A stretch of DNA of 64,000 nt from Aneurinibacillus sp. Ricciae_BoGa-3 (GCF_028421645.1 NZ_CP116887.1:3846001-3910000), one strand, 5' to 3'; shown: positions 8,491-19,403, numbered from the stretch's first letter. Notes: a model not told the origin generated them from the sequence alone. Numbers and translations: made by a program.

Positions 8491-9840
8491 TTAATTGGCT
8501 GATGCAACTCCCGGCATTCCTGTAAAAGCAGGAATGACTTGAGCGTTTTTCGCTTCTGCAGGAAGCTCGATCTTAATATCGGTATTATAGTCTGTCATTT
8601 TTATCTTTTCATTTACGAACACGCTTTTAATCGGAATATCCTGTCCAATTGCTTTATCATTAAGCGTTACGGCAATCTGCACATCCATATCACTCATCAG
8701 GCCGGTTTTCGGATCGATCGTCATCGTTCCCTGAATGTATAACGAACCGATAAGGGCATCCGCTTGCTGCAAGGCTGCCTTTATATCTGCCAAGCCGGCT
8801 GTTCCGTTGTCAAACATTCCAGCGAGATCTGAGAAATGGCTGATTTTCCCCTGGAATGCATACTGCCCATTGCCCAGGTCTCTATAGAAAAGAGATTTTT
8901 GCAGCTGCGGAGGCAAAAGCTGCGTTTTCTGCTGCATGAGCGCACCCATGTCCGGCATCGCATTCGGGATTTTAAGCCATTGGCTGCCCTGTCCTCCCGG
9001 AACGGCAGGCGTCTTCAGATACAAATCTTTGCCGATGATGTATTCCTCCATATTGATCGGTCCGGACATAGCTGGCATGTTCGGCATAGCAGGCATGTTC
9101 ATCGCTATGTTTATTTTCATTTTATCAGGCAACACATAAGCGGCGTCCCCATTTACCACAAGCTGGTTAACCATCTTTTGAACCATAGCCCACTCCTGCT
9201 CATGGCCTTTGATGGCTTTGGCATTGCCTTCGACCTTAGCGGAGAGGCTGAGTTTCATGGAGGCAGATTTTAGTTCGGACTGCTTCTGCTGGCTATCCGC
9301 TAATTTGGTTTGAACATCGGCAGAGGTGGAAAGAAGCTGTTGGATTAACGTTTGCGCCTCTTCTTTCGTGAGCAGTTTATCCGATTGTGTCCAATCCATG
9401 TTCGCTTTAACGCCATTAAACCAGGTGGATAAATTATAGGCCCAGTGTTTTTCCGCTAGCGGTGAGGATGAGCCTGCAAGCGGGCTATTCGGAATGCCCA
9501 GCGCCCGTCCAATAAAAGCGATCGCCTCAATTTGTTTAACCGGCTGGTTGAGACGCAAAGTATGATCGGTAAAACCCGAAACAATATGATTTCCTTGCAA
9601 TTTGGCTGCCGCAGCATAGTATGGGCTTGTCTTATTCACATCTTTGAAATTCTGGATGGCTTCAACTTGCGACAGATCCACAGCGTTTACCAGTAGATTA
9701 AAAAATTCTCCGCGAGTGATTAAGTTGCTGTGTGAGGGTGCGATGTATGTACTCCCCGCAGCCAGTGCATTTGCCACCGGCGACCCCATAAGCATTGAAA
9801 GACTAACCAACCCTGTTACAAGCATGCTCCTCTTCTTCAC
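8491..9840 (-). CDS. Exported SLH-domain protein with a lipoprotein-like C-terminal domain
   Basis: The protein is about 449 residues. The GTG at 9840 is chosen because GGAGGGG precedes it by 6 bases; an in-frame ATG at 9855 has no such site. A signal peptide ends near ANALAAG. Residues of about 30-170 form S-layer-homology-like repeats (ITRGEFFNLLVNAV, FKDVNKTSPYYAAAAKLQ, KQIEAIAFIGRALGI), which usually anchor proteins to the secondary cell wall polymer. A short coiled-coil linker leads to a beta-rich domain resembling DUF6612/LppX-type folds, with a methionine- and proline-rich patch (MPAMPNMPAMSG). Its function is unknown; surface location is inferred. Confidence 0.8.
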   Translation of the reverse strand: MKKRSMLVTGLVSLSMLMGSPVANALAAGSTYIAPSHSNLITRGEFFNLLVNAVDLSQVEAIQNFKDVNKTSPYYAAAAKLQGNHIVSGFTDHTLRLNQPVKQIEAIAFIGRALGIPNSPLAGSSSPLAEKHWAYNLSTWFNGVKANMDWTQSDKLLTKEEAQTLIQQLLSTSADVQTKLADSQQKQSELKSASMKLSLSAKVEGNAKAIKGHEQEWAMVQKMVNQLVVNGDAAYVLPDKMKINIAMNMPAMPNMPAMSGPINMEEYIIGKDLYLKTPAVPGGQGSQWLKIPNAMPDMGALMQQKTQLLPPQLQKSLFYRDLGNGQYAFQGKISHFSDLAGMFDNGTAGLADIKAALQQADALIGSLYIQGTMTIDPKTGLMSDMDVQIAVTLNDKAIGQDIPIKSVFVNEKIKMTDYNTDIKIELPAEAKNAQVIPAFTGMPGVASAN

Positions 9841-9924
9841 TTCTAACCCCTCCACATTTGGAAAATCTTATCACTCTTCTTACGTATGAAGGGGTCTGAA
9901 AGTTGCAAACTGCCAAAATAAATT

Positions 9925-11355
9925 TTATTCTCTATCTTTATTGATAAGCTCCTGTTTTAAATCCCATAATTTCTGGCTTAAATCAACATGATAGCCATGT
10001 GGATTCGTCAGGCGGCGGATTTCCTGCGGAAAGACCTTAAGGCGTTCCTGCATCCGCTGCTGCAGCACTTTTAGGCTTGGACTATCTGCTGTTTTTCTTC
10101 CGTTTGCGACAACCTCGGAAAGCAGGCTCTTCATGCGGTAGTCGCGTATCGTTTTTCTTTTATGCGGAAAAAGCGGGTCGAAAAGCGTAATTTCATCCTC
10201 AGGGATGTGCTCACCTTCCAGCGCGATTAAATCCGCGAGCGGTTGGCCTGATTTGTCATCAAAAAACCGCACGACTTTCTTGAACCCAGGATTCGTAATT
10301 TTCGAGGGATTTTCCGAGATTTTAAGCCGCGGTTCCCACTCTCCGTTTTGTTGGACAGCAGCAAGCTTGTACACCCCGCCAAGCGCAGGGCAATCACTGG
10401 AAGTGATGAGATTGGTCCCGACTCCCCAGATGGAAATGCACGCGCCCTGGTTTTTCAAATCTTTAATTAAATGCTCATCTAAATCGCTGGAAGCAACAAT
10501 GGCAACGTCCTCAAGCCCCGCTTCATCCAGCATCGCCCGGGCTTTTTTGGAGAGATAGGCCAAATCACCGGAATCAAGCCGGATACCCAGCAGGCGTTTA
10601 CCCCATTTTTTCAGTTCATTTGCCATCTTAATCGCGTGTGGGATGCCCACTGAAAGAGAATCGTATGTATCCACGAGCAGCACGGTGTTATCCGGGAAGG
10701 CTTCAGCATAAGCCTGAAAGGCATCCAGTTCATTGTCAAATACCTGCACAAAACTGTGCGCATGCGTTCCCTGAACGGGAATATCAAAATCGCGGCCTGC
10801 CAAAACATTGGAAGTCGCTGCAACACCGCCGATAAAGGCAGCGCGCGCGCCATAATAACCGGCCTCCGTTCCCTGGGCCCGGCGCAAGCCGAATTCAAGC
10901 ACGCTATCGCCTTTGGCAGCCTCCACGATCCGGGCGGCCTTCGTTGCGATAAGCGTTTGGTGGTTAATCATCGTTAGCAAAGCGGTTTCAATCATTTGCG
11001 CTTCAAAAATGGGTGCTTCCACCCGCATGAGCGGTTCACCCGGAAAAATTATCTCTCCCTCGTCCATGGCGTAAATGCTGCCTGTAAATTTGAAACTGCG
11101 GAGTTTATCGAGAAATCCCTCGTCATACGGATGGACCGTCCTAAGGTAATCAATGTCTCGATCTGTAAATTCAATAGATGTAATATACGCAAGGGCCTGC
11201 TCAAGGCCCGCAAAAACCGCGTATCCGCTTCCACAAGGATTTTTTCTGTAAAACACATCAAAGACAGCGCGCGTATCCGCCATTCCTTTTTTATAATAGG
11301 CATACATCATATTAATCTGGTAAAGATCCGTACTTAATGTTATATTTTTCTCCAA
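9925..11355 (-). CDS. pncB: Nicotinate phosphoribosyltransferase
   Basis: PncB makes nicotinate mononucleotide from nicotinate and PRPP, feeding the NadD step encoded 5 kb away. The protein is about 476 residues. Recognisable segments are the N-terminal TDLYQINMMYAY, FGLRRAQGTEAG and the histidine motif QGTHAHSFVQVF, then IRLDSGDLAYLS in the phosphate-binding region. The TTG at 11355 lies 9 bases after AAGGAG and fits better than the TTG at 11364, which abuts that site. Shares the minus strand with its neighbours but is separated from them by more than 80 bases. Confidence 0.95.
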   Translation of the reverse strand: MEKNITLSTDLYQINMMYAYYKKGMADTRAVFDVFYRKNPCGSGYAVFAGLEQALAYITSIEFTDRDIDYLRTVHPYDEGFLDKLRSFKFTGSIYAMDEGEIIFPGEPLMRVEAPIFEAQMIETALLTMINHQTLIATKAARIVEAAKGDSVLEFGLRRAQGTEAGYYGARAAFIGGVAATSNVLAGRDFDIPVQGTHAHSFVQVFDNELDAFQAYAEAFPDNTVLLVDTYDSLSVGIPHAIKMANELKKWGKRLLGIRLDSGDLAYLSKKARAMLDEAGLEDVAIVASSDLDEHLIKDLKNQGACISIWGVGTNLITSSDCPALGGVYKLAAVQQNGEWEPRLKISENPSKITNPGFKKVVRFFDDKSGQPLADLIALEGEHIPEDEITLFDPLFPHKRKTIRDYRMKSLLSEVVANGRKTADSPSLKVLQQRMQERLKVFPQEIRRLTNPHGYHVDLSQKLWDLKQELINKDRE

Positions 11356-11483
11356 ATTATCCAACTCCTTACCGTGCTTATCTTATAGTTTTCCTGATTA
11401 TACAGAAATCAACACGGCTTTGTTGAAATTATGTCACTCCTTCCCGGCCTGGTCAATCCATGATTTACAAACATACAAACATG

Positions 11484-12221
11484 TCACGGCACCAGTTTGC
11501 TGGTGGTATTGGTTGCATCCTTTTTTACTTGTTCCTTCTTTGAAATCTCTTCGCCAAATATCCCCTGAATCACTTGTTTATTTCCGTAAACGAAAAGCGT
11601 ATCGCCTTCCCGGATTTGTGTGTCATACGCCCGGTTTCGTATAAATTCCTCGCCCCGCTTAATAAATAGAATGAGCATGTCTATTGTTTTGGGCGCAATT
11701 TCGCTGCCTCTCTTACCAATAAAAGGAGAGTGCATGTAGATGACCACTTCTATGAATAAATCATCGCGGCTAATATATAACACGTCTTCAATCGGAAGCT
11801 CATGTATCATATATTCTTTTTGTAGATTCGATTTTAAATGCCTCTCCAGATAACGCTCGACAGGTTTGCTTCTTATAATGAAATAACCGACAGCCATCAC
11901 TACGGCAATAATAGAGAGCTGGGGAATACCTGAATGCTGCGCCAGTATCGTACTTAACGACGAAATAATAACAGCCAGTGAAAACGCACCGAATAAAATA
12001 AGAAACATGGCGATCTTCTTCCGAATCGGGTGTCTGGCAATTAACTCGGATTCAATCGTTGTAAAGCCGGTTCCCGTTAGCATGGAGATGGCCTGAAATC
12101 TTGCCACATCCTTTTTTAATCCGGATAGTATCAGAAGAACGGTAGCGATCTCTATAACAATAAACACAATGATAAAATAAATAAGGATGAAGACAATTCC
12201 CACTGTGCACGCCATCCCCAA
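11484..12221 (-). CDS. Membrane protein with a C-terminal RCK_C (TrkA-C) domain
   Basis: The 245-residue protein has an N-terminal transmembrane helix, a loop with the ion-channel-like segment MLTGTGFTT, then two further helices. The C-terminal 80 or so residues form an RCK_C domain (GSEIAPKTIDMLILFIKRGEEFI, EGDTLFVYG), which in relatives binds small ligands and gates ion or solute transport. The substrate is unknown. The start codon is TTG with only a weak binding site, and a strong inverted repeat lies just upstream, so the true N-terminus or expression may have been affected by rearrangement. Confidence 0.75.
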   Translation of the reverse strand: MGMACTVGIVFILIYFIIVFIVIEIATVLLILSGLKKDVARFQAISMLTGTGFTTIESELIARHPIRKKIAMFLILFGAFSLAVIISSLSTILAQHSGIPQLSIIAVVMAVGYFIIRSKPVERYLERHLKSNLQKEYMIHELPIEDVLYISRDDLFIEVVIYMHSPFIGKRGSEIAPKTIDMLILFIKRGEEFIRNRAYDTQIREGDTLFVYGNKQVIQGIFGEEISKKEQVKKDATNTTSKLVP

Positions 12222-12235
12222 TCGTTTGGCATATA

Positions 12236-12286
12236 GAAAATTCGGCTGGCATCAAGCCTTAACGCAGGAGTCAGCCGAATTTTCTT
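12236..12286. terminator. Strong inverted repeat, probable terminator
   Basis: The arms GAAAATTCGGCTG and CAGCCGAATTTTC are perfectly complementary and flank a roughly 25-base loop, with T-rich sequence on both outer sides. It lies 15 bases upstream of the RCK_C gene and borders the decayed region to its right. Which transcript it ends is unclear. Confidence 0.6.
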
Positions 12287-12392
12287 ATATACCTTCCCAA
12301 AATTCCTTCCGGGTAAACCTTTCTAAGGGGTGACCGGGCGCCACCGTCGACGTTTGCATAAGGGATCGCCTCAAAAAATAAAAAAAAGATAA

Positions 12393-12780
12393 GGTACAAG
12401 AGACTTGTTATATTGGGCCAAGGACATCGAAGCTGGATTTGACGTTTATGCTTTGATAACCGAAGAGAATCCAAATGTTGTTGAAGGTCTAGTTTCTGTT
12501 AAGGCAAACCATCATCGAGATTTTTTTTGTGTGCATGTACGCCATGTTGAATCCGCAAAATAACAAAAGCTTCATCAAGAAAGGACAAAGAAACCTGATT
12601 CAAAAGTATGCAGGTTTAGGTGCTAATTTATGTGCAATTGCAATCAAAAGATGAAACCATTCCTTTTTTGAAAAGTTAGGTGGATTCTGTTTAGGGCGCA
12701 ATGTTATCTTTGAACCAGAAGAAGTTCAAATGTTAGTAGCAAAATATGTACCTGGAGGTGTTAGACTGTGGCGAAAGAGG
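12393..12780 (+). pseudogene. Decayed GNAT-like gene upstream of a small intact partner
   Basis: Translated fragments in shifting frames line up as one protein. The first reads DLLYWAKDIEAGFDVYAL then EENPNVVEGLVSVKANHHRD (from 12402). The second reads NNKSFIKKGQRNLIQKYAGL (from about 12560), and the third is GGFCLGRNVIFEPEE with MLVAKYVPGG (to about 12775). The frame is broken at least twice and stops occur at about 12561 and 12652. The pieces resemble a widespread uncharacterised GNAT-type protein that is often followed by a small protein. About 120 bases to the left are AT-rich and show nothing recognisable. Confidence 0.65.
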
Positions 12781-13028
12781 TGAAACTAATGACTATCATG
12801 ACAGCAACTAAGACAGGTTACAATGTGAAGACGGAGAGTGGTAACGTGCTTCGTGATGAGATGAAAGAGTTTGACGAAGGTTTCCCAGATGGAATCTATG
12901 CCGCGCCACAACCAGGTGAGCCCATAATTAAGTTAGGAGCCATGTATCGGTATTGCCGTGAGAAAGGAAAGAAACCGCAAGAACTAACCAAAGAAGAACT
13001 CAATCGATTTCTTGTTTATGATAAATAG
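12768..13028 (+). CDS. Small conserved protein of unknown function (86 aa)
   Basis: The GTG at 12768 follows GGAGGTG by 7 bases; an ATG at 12789 also has a site (AGAGG). The protein is soluble, with an N-terminal beta-rich part (TATKTGYNVKTESGNVLR) and a helical C-terminus (YRYCREKGKKPQELTKEELN). It follows the broken GNAT-like gene and overlaps its last codons, so the two were probably a coupled pair. The small gene is still intact and ends at a good terminator. I do not recognise a named family. Confidence 0.65.
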   Translation: MAKEVKLMTIMTATKTGYNVKTESGNVLRDEMKEFDEGFPDGIYAAPQPGEPIIKLGAMYRYCREKGKKPQELTKEELNRFLVYDK

Positions 13029-13029
13029 A

Positions 13030-13075
13030 AAAAGGTGACGCCATTGCTTTATGTATATGGTGTCACCTTTTTTAG
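13030..13075 (+). terminator. Intrinsic terminator of the 86-aa gene
   Basis: The arms AAAAAGGTGACGCCAT and ATGGTGTCACCTTTTTT form a long stem directly after the stop codon, with a T-run. Confidence 0.9.
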
Positions 13076-13191
13076 TCTCCACTGAGGGCTATTTTCATTC
13101 GGTCTGGATTTTTTAGTTTTCAATGCTATTTTCAATAATACTTTCTCTTCGGTTATCACACTATCCTGCCCGATCGTTAAATAGCAATAAC

Positions 13192-13222
13192 GAAAATAAA
13201 AACCCGTCTCTTAGGTAGACGG
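13192..13222 (-). terminator. Probable original glpD terminator, now separated by an IS
   Basis: The stem CCGTCT/AGACGG (13204-13222) is followed on the minus strand by GGGTTTTTATTTTC. With the IS66-type element removed, this hairpin would lie about 125 bases after the glpD stop codon. Confidence 0.6.
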
Positions 13223-13250
13223 ATTTAAGCTTTATATAAATTACAAAAAG

Positions 13251-14831
13251 GTAACTACTTAGGTCAGTGAGCCGAATGAAAACTGACCGCGTATGACAGA
13301 AATAATAGAAGCGAGTACATCCAGTTTTTGTTTTCGAAGCGTGGAAATGAAGCCGCGGATGCGCGCAAATTGCTTGGCTCCCTCTTCTGTACGGAAGGAT
13401 CCAGAAATTTCCTGCTTGATTTTCATCATTCGAATGTCACGTTCTGCTTGACTGTTGTCAAAAGGCACTCGATCATCTCGAAGAAACCGCATTATGGCGG
13501 TTTTGTGCAGAATGAATCGCTCGCCAAGGTTAGCTGCTTTGCTTTTGGCCTTTCGGCCCCTTTTTAAAGGAGCATCAGGTGCAGGAGGAGGGGTTTTCCA
13601 TTCCTCTGCGCCTCGAAAAAGAATTTGATCGTAGCGAGTTTCCAGATCAGCTATTACCTTTGCTTCAACTGGTCTCTCAGCCCTCCGTGTTTTTTTTGTT
13701 TGCTGCCAGGCTTCCCGGAGCAGCGCTTGCATGTCGGCTGCCCATTGATGTTTATCATAATCGATAATTCCCTGGCATTCGCGGAGAAGATGAGCGCCAC
13801 AAAGTGCATGCTCGAATCGAAATTCGTCAGAGAAGTACGGTGCCCAACAATCGTGGACTAGGATGCCGGTGTAATTCGGTAAAACACCGTTGGTGTTAAG
13901 GGCTTCTTTACCTCGTTTTTTATGGACATTATACAATGTCCAGTCGATATTGCTCACAGTATGCAGCCACTGCGTTTTGTTTTCGATACGCATCCCGGTT
14001 TCATCCGCATGCACCAAATCACTGCTAACCAGTTGTTGACGAATTACTTTCTCGATAGGTTCCAATTGAACGGAGAGCGCTTCAAGATGACTGAGCAAGG
14101 TAGCTTCGCTTGGACGGTGTCCGGTCATGTCTTCGAACAATTGGCAGATGCGTTCAAGAGGCAGGTGTTGATAGTTGTTTAGGTATGCACACCACGCCTT
14201 CCAGCTATCTCCATACTGAACCGGTGCCTGCACGTTCTCTGGGAATGCAGCGTGCTGTTTGGTTCCGCAATTTGGGCAACATTTTGAAACTGATCGGTGC
14301 TCTGTAACAACTAGGCGGGGAAGCGGTAGATCGACCACTTGCCGACGTGTATAAGCCTCCACTGGCAAATCGACAAGGGAAGTGGCACAGCGGGAACAGG
14401 ATTCGATGGTATGCCATTTAATTTCATCAGGTTGGCTTACCATTTTGAGAGTATGCCCATCATGCCCCTTCGGGGCACCTTTCTTCCCACCAGAAGGCCG
14501 AAGGCTCTTTGGTTTTCGCAATCCATCGCTCGATGGTGGTTTACTACTATTACTGCTATTGCTTCCAAGCTGGCGTTCCAGCTCTTGGACACGGGATTCG
14601 AGTTGAACAATACGTTTCGCCTGTTGTTCAACGGTTTTTTTCAACTGTCGGTTCTGTTCAAGCAATGCAGTAATGAAATCGGCGATCTCTTTGTCACCTT
14701 TGCTTATTTGCATGACTTGTACCGGGGTAAATTCCATCATCATCATCCTCTTTCTTTTTCCGTTCAATGAAATTAGATGACTATACCCTTTTTAAAGATT
14801 ATTAAAACATTTGAGATACCTAAGTAGTTAC
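13251..14831 (-). mobile_element. IS66-type insertion sequence (single-ORF, ISBst12-like), complete
   Basis: The element is 1,581 bp. Its ends carry the inverted repeat GTAACTACTTAGGT (13251-13264) and ACCTAAGTAGTTAC (14818-14831), with the GTAA start typical of IS66 elements. An identical 8-bp target duplication ACAAAAAG flanks it at 13243-13250 and 14832-14839. One transposase gene fills it; the tnpA/tnpB accessory genes of classical IS66 are absent, as in the ISBst12 group. Perfect ends and duplication suggest a recent insertion. Confidence 0.95.
13259..14767 (-). CDS. IS66-family transposase
   Basis: The protein is up to 502 residues; translation may begin at one of four tandem ATG codons near 14745 that follow AGAGG. 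It has an N-terminal leucine-zipper-like coiled coil (about residues 30-70), the SSNSSKPPSSDG linker typical of IS66 transposases, a zinc-binding CxxC region (CSRC, CPNCG) and the DDE core (VHADETGMR, VHDCWAPY, DNSQAERDIRMMK). It appears intact. Confidence 0.96.
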   Translation of the reverse strand: MNGKRKRMMMMEFTPVQVMQISKGDKEIADFITALLEQNRQLKKTVEQQAKRIVQLESRVQELERQLGSNSSNSSKPPSSDGLRKPKSLRPSGGKKGAPKGHDGHTLKMVSQPDEIKWHTIESCSRCATSLVDLPVEAYTRRQVVDLPLPRLVVTEHRSVSKCCPNCGTKQHAAFPENVQAPVQYGDSWKAWCAYLNNYQHLPLERICQLFEDMTGHRPSEATLLSHLEALSVQLEPIEKVIRQQLVSSDLVHADETGMRIENKTQWLHTVSNIDWTLYNVHKKRGKEALNTNGVLPNYTGILVHDCWAPYFSDEFRFEHALCGAHLLRECQGIIDYDKHQWAADMQALLREAWQQTKKTRRAERPVEAKVIADLETRYDQILFRGAEEWKTPPPAPDAPLKRGRKAKSKAANLGERFILHKTAIMRFLRDDRVPFDNSQAERDIRMMKIKQEISGSFRTEEGAKQFARIRGFISTLRKQKLDVLASIISVIRGQFSFGSLT

Positions 14832-14928
14832 ACAAAAAGTTATAAAAATATATTTAAAATGATTTATCCACACTCTGACGAGGAAGGAACCGTGCCTCGC
14901 TTGTTCATTTACAACAACTACGCACATT

Positions 14929-16635
14929 TCAGATTGCATTTTTATTATGAAATCCTTTTTCGTTACTTCGTGAACGATCGTCAATCGGGACAACGGCGTC
15001 ATGCAATTGAACCTCTAATTCCTGCACATATTTCTCCTTCTCTTCCTTGCTCCACTTTAGCCGTTCCGCCATAAATTCAATGACCGTCGTCTTCCACTTG
15101 TACACCATGTCGATATCGAAGAAAAGATATCCGGTCCGTCGAATAAAGAAGTCAACCGGCTTATAGACCATTTCTTGTTCAAGCCCATACACAAGCGATG
15201 CATAAAGGTCAAGAGGCAAGCCAGTTGCTGCTGCATCTTGGTTGTAGCCAGCAGACTTGTCAAACAAGTGGTTCACATTGGATCCATACGTACGGGCTAA
15301 CCGTCCCGCCTGTTGTGGTGTAAAGCCCTTCTTGATTCCTTCCTGTGCCATCTTTTCAATATAACTTGCGAAATGAGCCGATCCCCCTACATCTCCGCCT
15401 GAAATCGGCAGGTGTTTCGTTTTGCAAGCCGGGGACGTTGTTGATAATTCCTTGCCTAGCAAACTAGCGACAAGATCAACGATGGTTTCAGCCATTTTAC
15501 GATAGCCTGTCAGTTTCCCCCCAGCAATCGTAATAAGTCCGGATTCGGATTGCCAGATTTCATCCTTACGTGAAATTTCCGAGGGGTCTTTTCCTTCTTC
15601 AAGAATCAGCGGCCGTACACCGGCCCAGCTGGACTCTATGTCTTTCTCCGTAATGTTTACTTTAGGGAACATATAATTAATTGCATCAATAATATAGGTT
15701 CGGTCAGCCACTGTCATTTTAGGACTTACAGGATCTTCGCCGTAGAATGTATCCGTTGTGCCTACATAGGCCTTTCCGTTACGTGGAATCGCAAAAACCA
15801 TTCGGCCATCCGGCGTATCAAAATAAACGGCCTGCTTGAGCGGGAAACGTTTCTGGTCAATGACAAGATGAACGCCTTTCGTCAGCTGAAGTGACTTGCC
15901 CTTTTTTGAATGATCTTTCTCACGCAGCGTATCCACCCATGGCCCTGCTGCATTGACAATTTTCTTAGCAAAAAGCTCATATGTTTTTCCGCTAATCTGA
16001 TCGTGCACGCGGACACCGATAACTTTGCCATCGCGATAGATAAACGCTTCTACTTTGGCATAATTTACGGCTTTTGCTCCTCTTTTTACAGCTTCCTTGA
16101 TCACTTCAATGGTTAAACGGGCATCATCCGTCCGATATTCTACATAATATCCGCCACCCAGTAGTCCTTCCCGTTTGAGAAGCGGCTCTTTATCTATTGC
16201 CTGCTGGTTATTCAACATTTTTCGGCGCTCACCGCGTTTTACGTTTGCCAGAAAATCATACAGTCTTAAACCGATAGATGTGCTAAACTTTCCGAATGTC
16301 CCTCCTTTATGCATAGGGAGCAGCATCCATTCTGGCGTGGTAACATGCGGTCCATTTTCATACACGATCGCCCGCTCTTTTCCTACTTCCGCTACCATTT
16401 TCACTTCAAACTGTTTTAAATAGCGAAGCCCTCCATGTACCAGTTTAGTTGAACGGCTAGAGGTGCCAGCCGCAAAATCCTGCATTTCAACAAGCGCTGT
16501 TTTTATTCCGCGTGTCGTTGCATCGAGCGCAATCCCGCAACCTGTAATTCCTCCCCCTATAACAAGCAAGTCGAAGGACTGCTCACTCATGTCCTCGAGC
16601 TGTTGTGACCGATTCAAACCTGAAAATGCTGTCAT
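14929..16635 (-). CDS. glpD: Aerobic glycerol-3-phosphate dehydrogenase
   Basis: GlpD oxidises glycerol-3-phosphate to dihydroxyacetone phosphate with FAD at the membrane and passes electrons to quinone. The start at 16635 is chosen because GGAGG precedes it by 8 bases; this gives 568 residues. The FAD motif is [15 protein letters not shown], followed by [17 protein letters not shown], typical of the family. It is the last gene of glpF-glpK-glpD. A terminator-like leader lies between glpK and glpD, and an IS66-type element sits 97 bases after its stop. Confidence 0.97.
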   Translation of the reverse strand: MTAFSGLNRSQQLEDMSEQSFDLLVIGGGITGCGIALDATTRGIKTALVEMQDFAAGTSSRSTKLVHGGLRYLKQFEVKMVAEVGKERAIVYENGPHVTTPEWMLLPMHKGGTFGKFSTSIGLRLYDFLANVKRGERRKMLNNQQAIDKEPLLKREGLLGGGYYVEYRTDDARLTIEVIKEAVKRGAKAVNYAKVEAFIYRDGKVIGVRVHDQISGKTYELFAKKIVNAAGPWVDTLREKDHSKKGKSLQLTKGVHLVIDQKRFPLKQAVYFDTPDGRMVFAIPRNGKAYVGTTDTFYGEDPVSPKMTVADRTYIIDAINYMFPKVNITEKDIESSWAGVRPLILEEGKDPSEISRKDEIWQSESGLITIAGGKLTGYRKMAETIVDLVASLLGKELSTTSPACKTKHLPISGGDVGGSAHFASYIEKMAQEGIKKGFTPQQAGRLARTYGSNVNHLFDKSAGYNQDAAATGLPLDLYASLVYGLEQEMVYKPVDFFIRRTGYLFFDIDMVYKWKTTVIEFMAERLKWSKEEKEKYVQELEVQLHDAVVPIDDRSRSNEKGFHNKNAI

Positions 16636-16673
16636 TATGGACGCCTCCTGGGTATATGAATTCGAAACCAAAT

Positions 16674-16735
16674 AAAAAGAGACCGCCCCTAAACAATACA
16701 GCTGTATGAAAAGCTGTAATGAAGGTTCGGTCTCT
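16674..16735 (-). promoter_or_regulatory. glpD leader hairpin, likely GlpP-controlled terminator
   Basis: On the minus strand AGAGACCG (16728-16735) and CGGTCTCT (16678-16685) form a stem followed by TTTTATTT, just upstream of the glpD binding site. Bacillus glpD is known to have an intrinsic terminator in its leader that GlpP overrides when glycerol-3-phosphate is present. The hairpin also contains a second potential stem, CAGCTTTTCATACAGCTG. Confidence 0.75.
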
Positions 16736-16787
16736 CCTAAACTCCTACCGTATTATTAACTTAACTTTAGCATATCACAATTCTGTA

Positions 16788-18278
<1,491 letters not shown>

Positions 18279-18317
18279 TTAACAGTCCTCCAATAGCTTT
18301 ATATTTTTTTAAAAGGT

Positions 18318-19142
18318 TTAGGCCGCATATTCACTTTTTGTTTTGGCGGTCTCCGGCTTTTTCCCGGATATCATCGAGATGGCCAGCACAACGATCATGG
18401 CCAGCAGTACATACCAGAAGCTGGGTGTTACTTTTCCTTGAAACACAGCCTTATAAAATAAACCGCCAAATGAACCGCCTAGCAATGGGCCCACAACCGG
18501 GATCCAGGCATATTTCCAATTAGATGATCCCTTTCCATGGATAGGCAGGATAAAGTGGGCAATTCGTGGCCCTAAGTCGCGAGCAGGGTTAATCGCATAA
18601 CCCGTCGTGCCGCCAAGCGATAGGCCAATGCTCACGATGAGAAATCCAACTATGAACGGGTTGAGCCCTTCTGCAAACTTATTCGCGCCAATCGCGAGTA
18701 TTCCTAATACCAGGATGAAGGTTCCGATGATTTCACTTAATAGATTGGCAAAGGAATATTCAATAGCTGGTCCGGTAGAAAATACGCCAAGCTTCGCGGC
18801 CGGATCCTCCGTCTCTTTCCAATGCGGCAAATAATGAAGATACACGACAGTGGCTCCCAGTATCGCACCAATCATTTGAGCCGCGATATAGGAAGGAACC
18901 TGGCTCCAGGGGAAATCCCCTTTAAATGCGAGAGCTAAAGTTAAGGCAGGGTTTAAGTGGGCACCACTTATTCTTCCAACTGCGTAGGCTGCAACCGCTA
19001 CAGCTAAACCCCACCCCATCGTAACTACCATCCAGCCTGAATTCTGTGCAAGAGACTTCTTCAACGTAACACCCGCACACACACCGCCACCTAGAATAAT
19101 GAGAATCATCGTTCCAATAAGTTCTCCCACAAATGGTGACAT
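18318..19142 (-). CDS. glpF: Glycerol uptake facilitator
   Basis: A 274-residue aquaglyceroporin with six membrane helices and two half-helix NPA motifs, HLNPALTLAL near residue 60 and YAINPARDLGPR near residue 180. The aspartate after the second NPAR is diagnostic of glycerol facilitators rather than water channels. A strong site (AAAGGAGGAA) precedes the ATG at 19142. It is the first gene of the glp operon. Confidence 0.97.
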   Translation of the reverse strand: MSPFVGELIGTMILIILGGGVCAGVTLKKSLAQNSGWMVVTMGWGLAVAVAAYAVGRISGAHLNPALTLALAFKGDFPWSQVPSYIAAQMIGAILGATVVYLHYLPHWKETEDPAAKLGVFSTGPAIEYSFANLLSEIIGTFILVLGILAIGANKFAEGLNPFIVGFLIVSIGLSLGGTTGYAINPARDLGPRIAHFILPIHGKGSSNWKYAWIPVVGPLLGGSFGGLFYKAVFQGKVTPSFWYVLLAMIVVLAISMISGKKPETAKTKSEYAA

Positions 19143-19270
19143 CCCTTGTTCCTCCTTTTGATTGATGTTTTGTAACCGCTTTAATCTTTAGCGTTTTGAA
19201 GACAATACGGTCCCCAGTTAAGCAATAAAAAACGCTTTAGAACCTTAACGTGGCATACTTTCTTTTTGAG

Positions 19271-19324
19271 TACAAAAAAAGAAAATTCACATCTATCCCC
19301 AATCGAGGAATTACAGATGTGAAT
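19271..19324 (-). promoter_or_regulatory. glpF leader terminator, GlpP antitermination target
   Basis: On the minus strand ATTCACATCT (19315-19324) pairs with AGATGTGAAT (19285-19294), followed by TTTTCTTTTTTTG. The hairpin lies between a good promoter (19360-19388) and the glpF start, so it would stop the operon unless overridden. GlpP is encoded immediately upstream. The same hairpin could also end the glpP transcript. Confidence 0.8.
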
Positions 19325-19359
19325 CTCCTTTTCTCCGTCACATTTATTAACTTGTCTTT

Positions 19360-19391
19360 ATCATACTTGAATGAATTGAAAGCGTCAACAT
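19360..19391 (-). promoter_or_regulatory. glpFKD promoter with an overlapping CcpA (cre) site
   Basis: The -35 TTGACG (19383-19388) and -10 TATGAT (19360-19365) are separated by 17 bases. The sequence ATGTTGACGCTTTCAA (19376-19391) matches the cre consensus WTGNNARCGNWWWCAW except at one position and covers the -35. Carbon catabolite repression of glpFK by CcpA is known in Bacillus; here the site would block polymerase binding directly. Confidence 0.75.
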
Positions 19392-19403
19392 TTAATTTTA
19401 AAG

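Noticed and set aside
12271..12474. Minus-strand 67-codon frame
   Set aside because: It runs across the inverted repeat and the decayed GNAT-like gene, has no ribosome binding site, and is antisense to the better-supported fragments.
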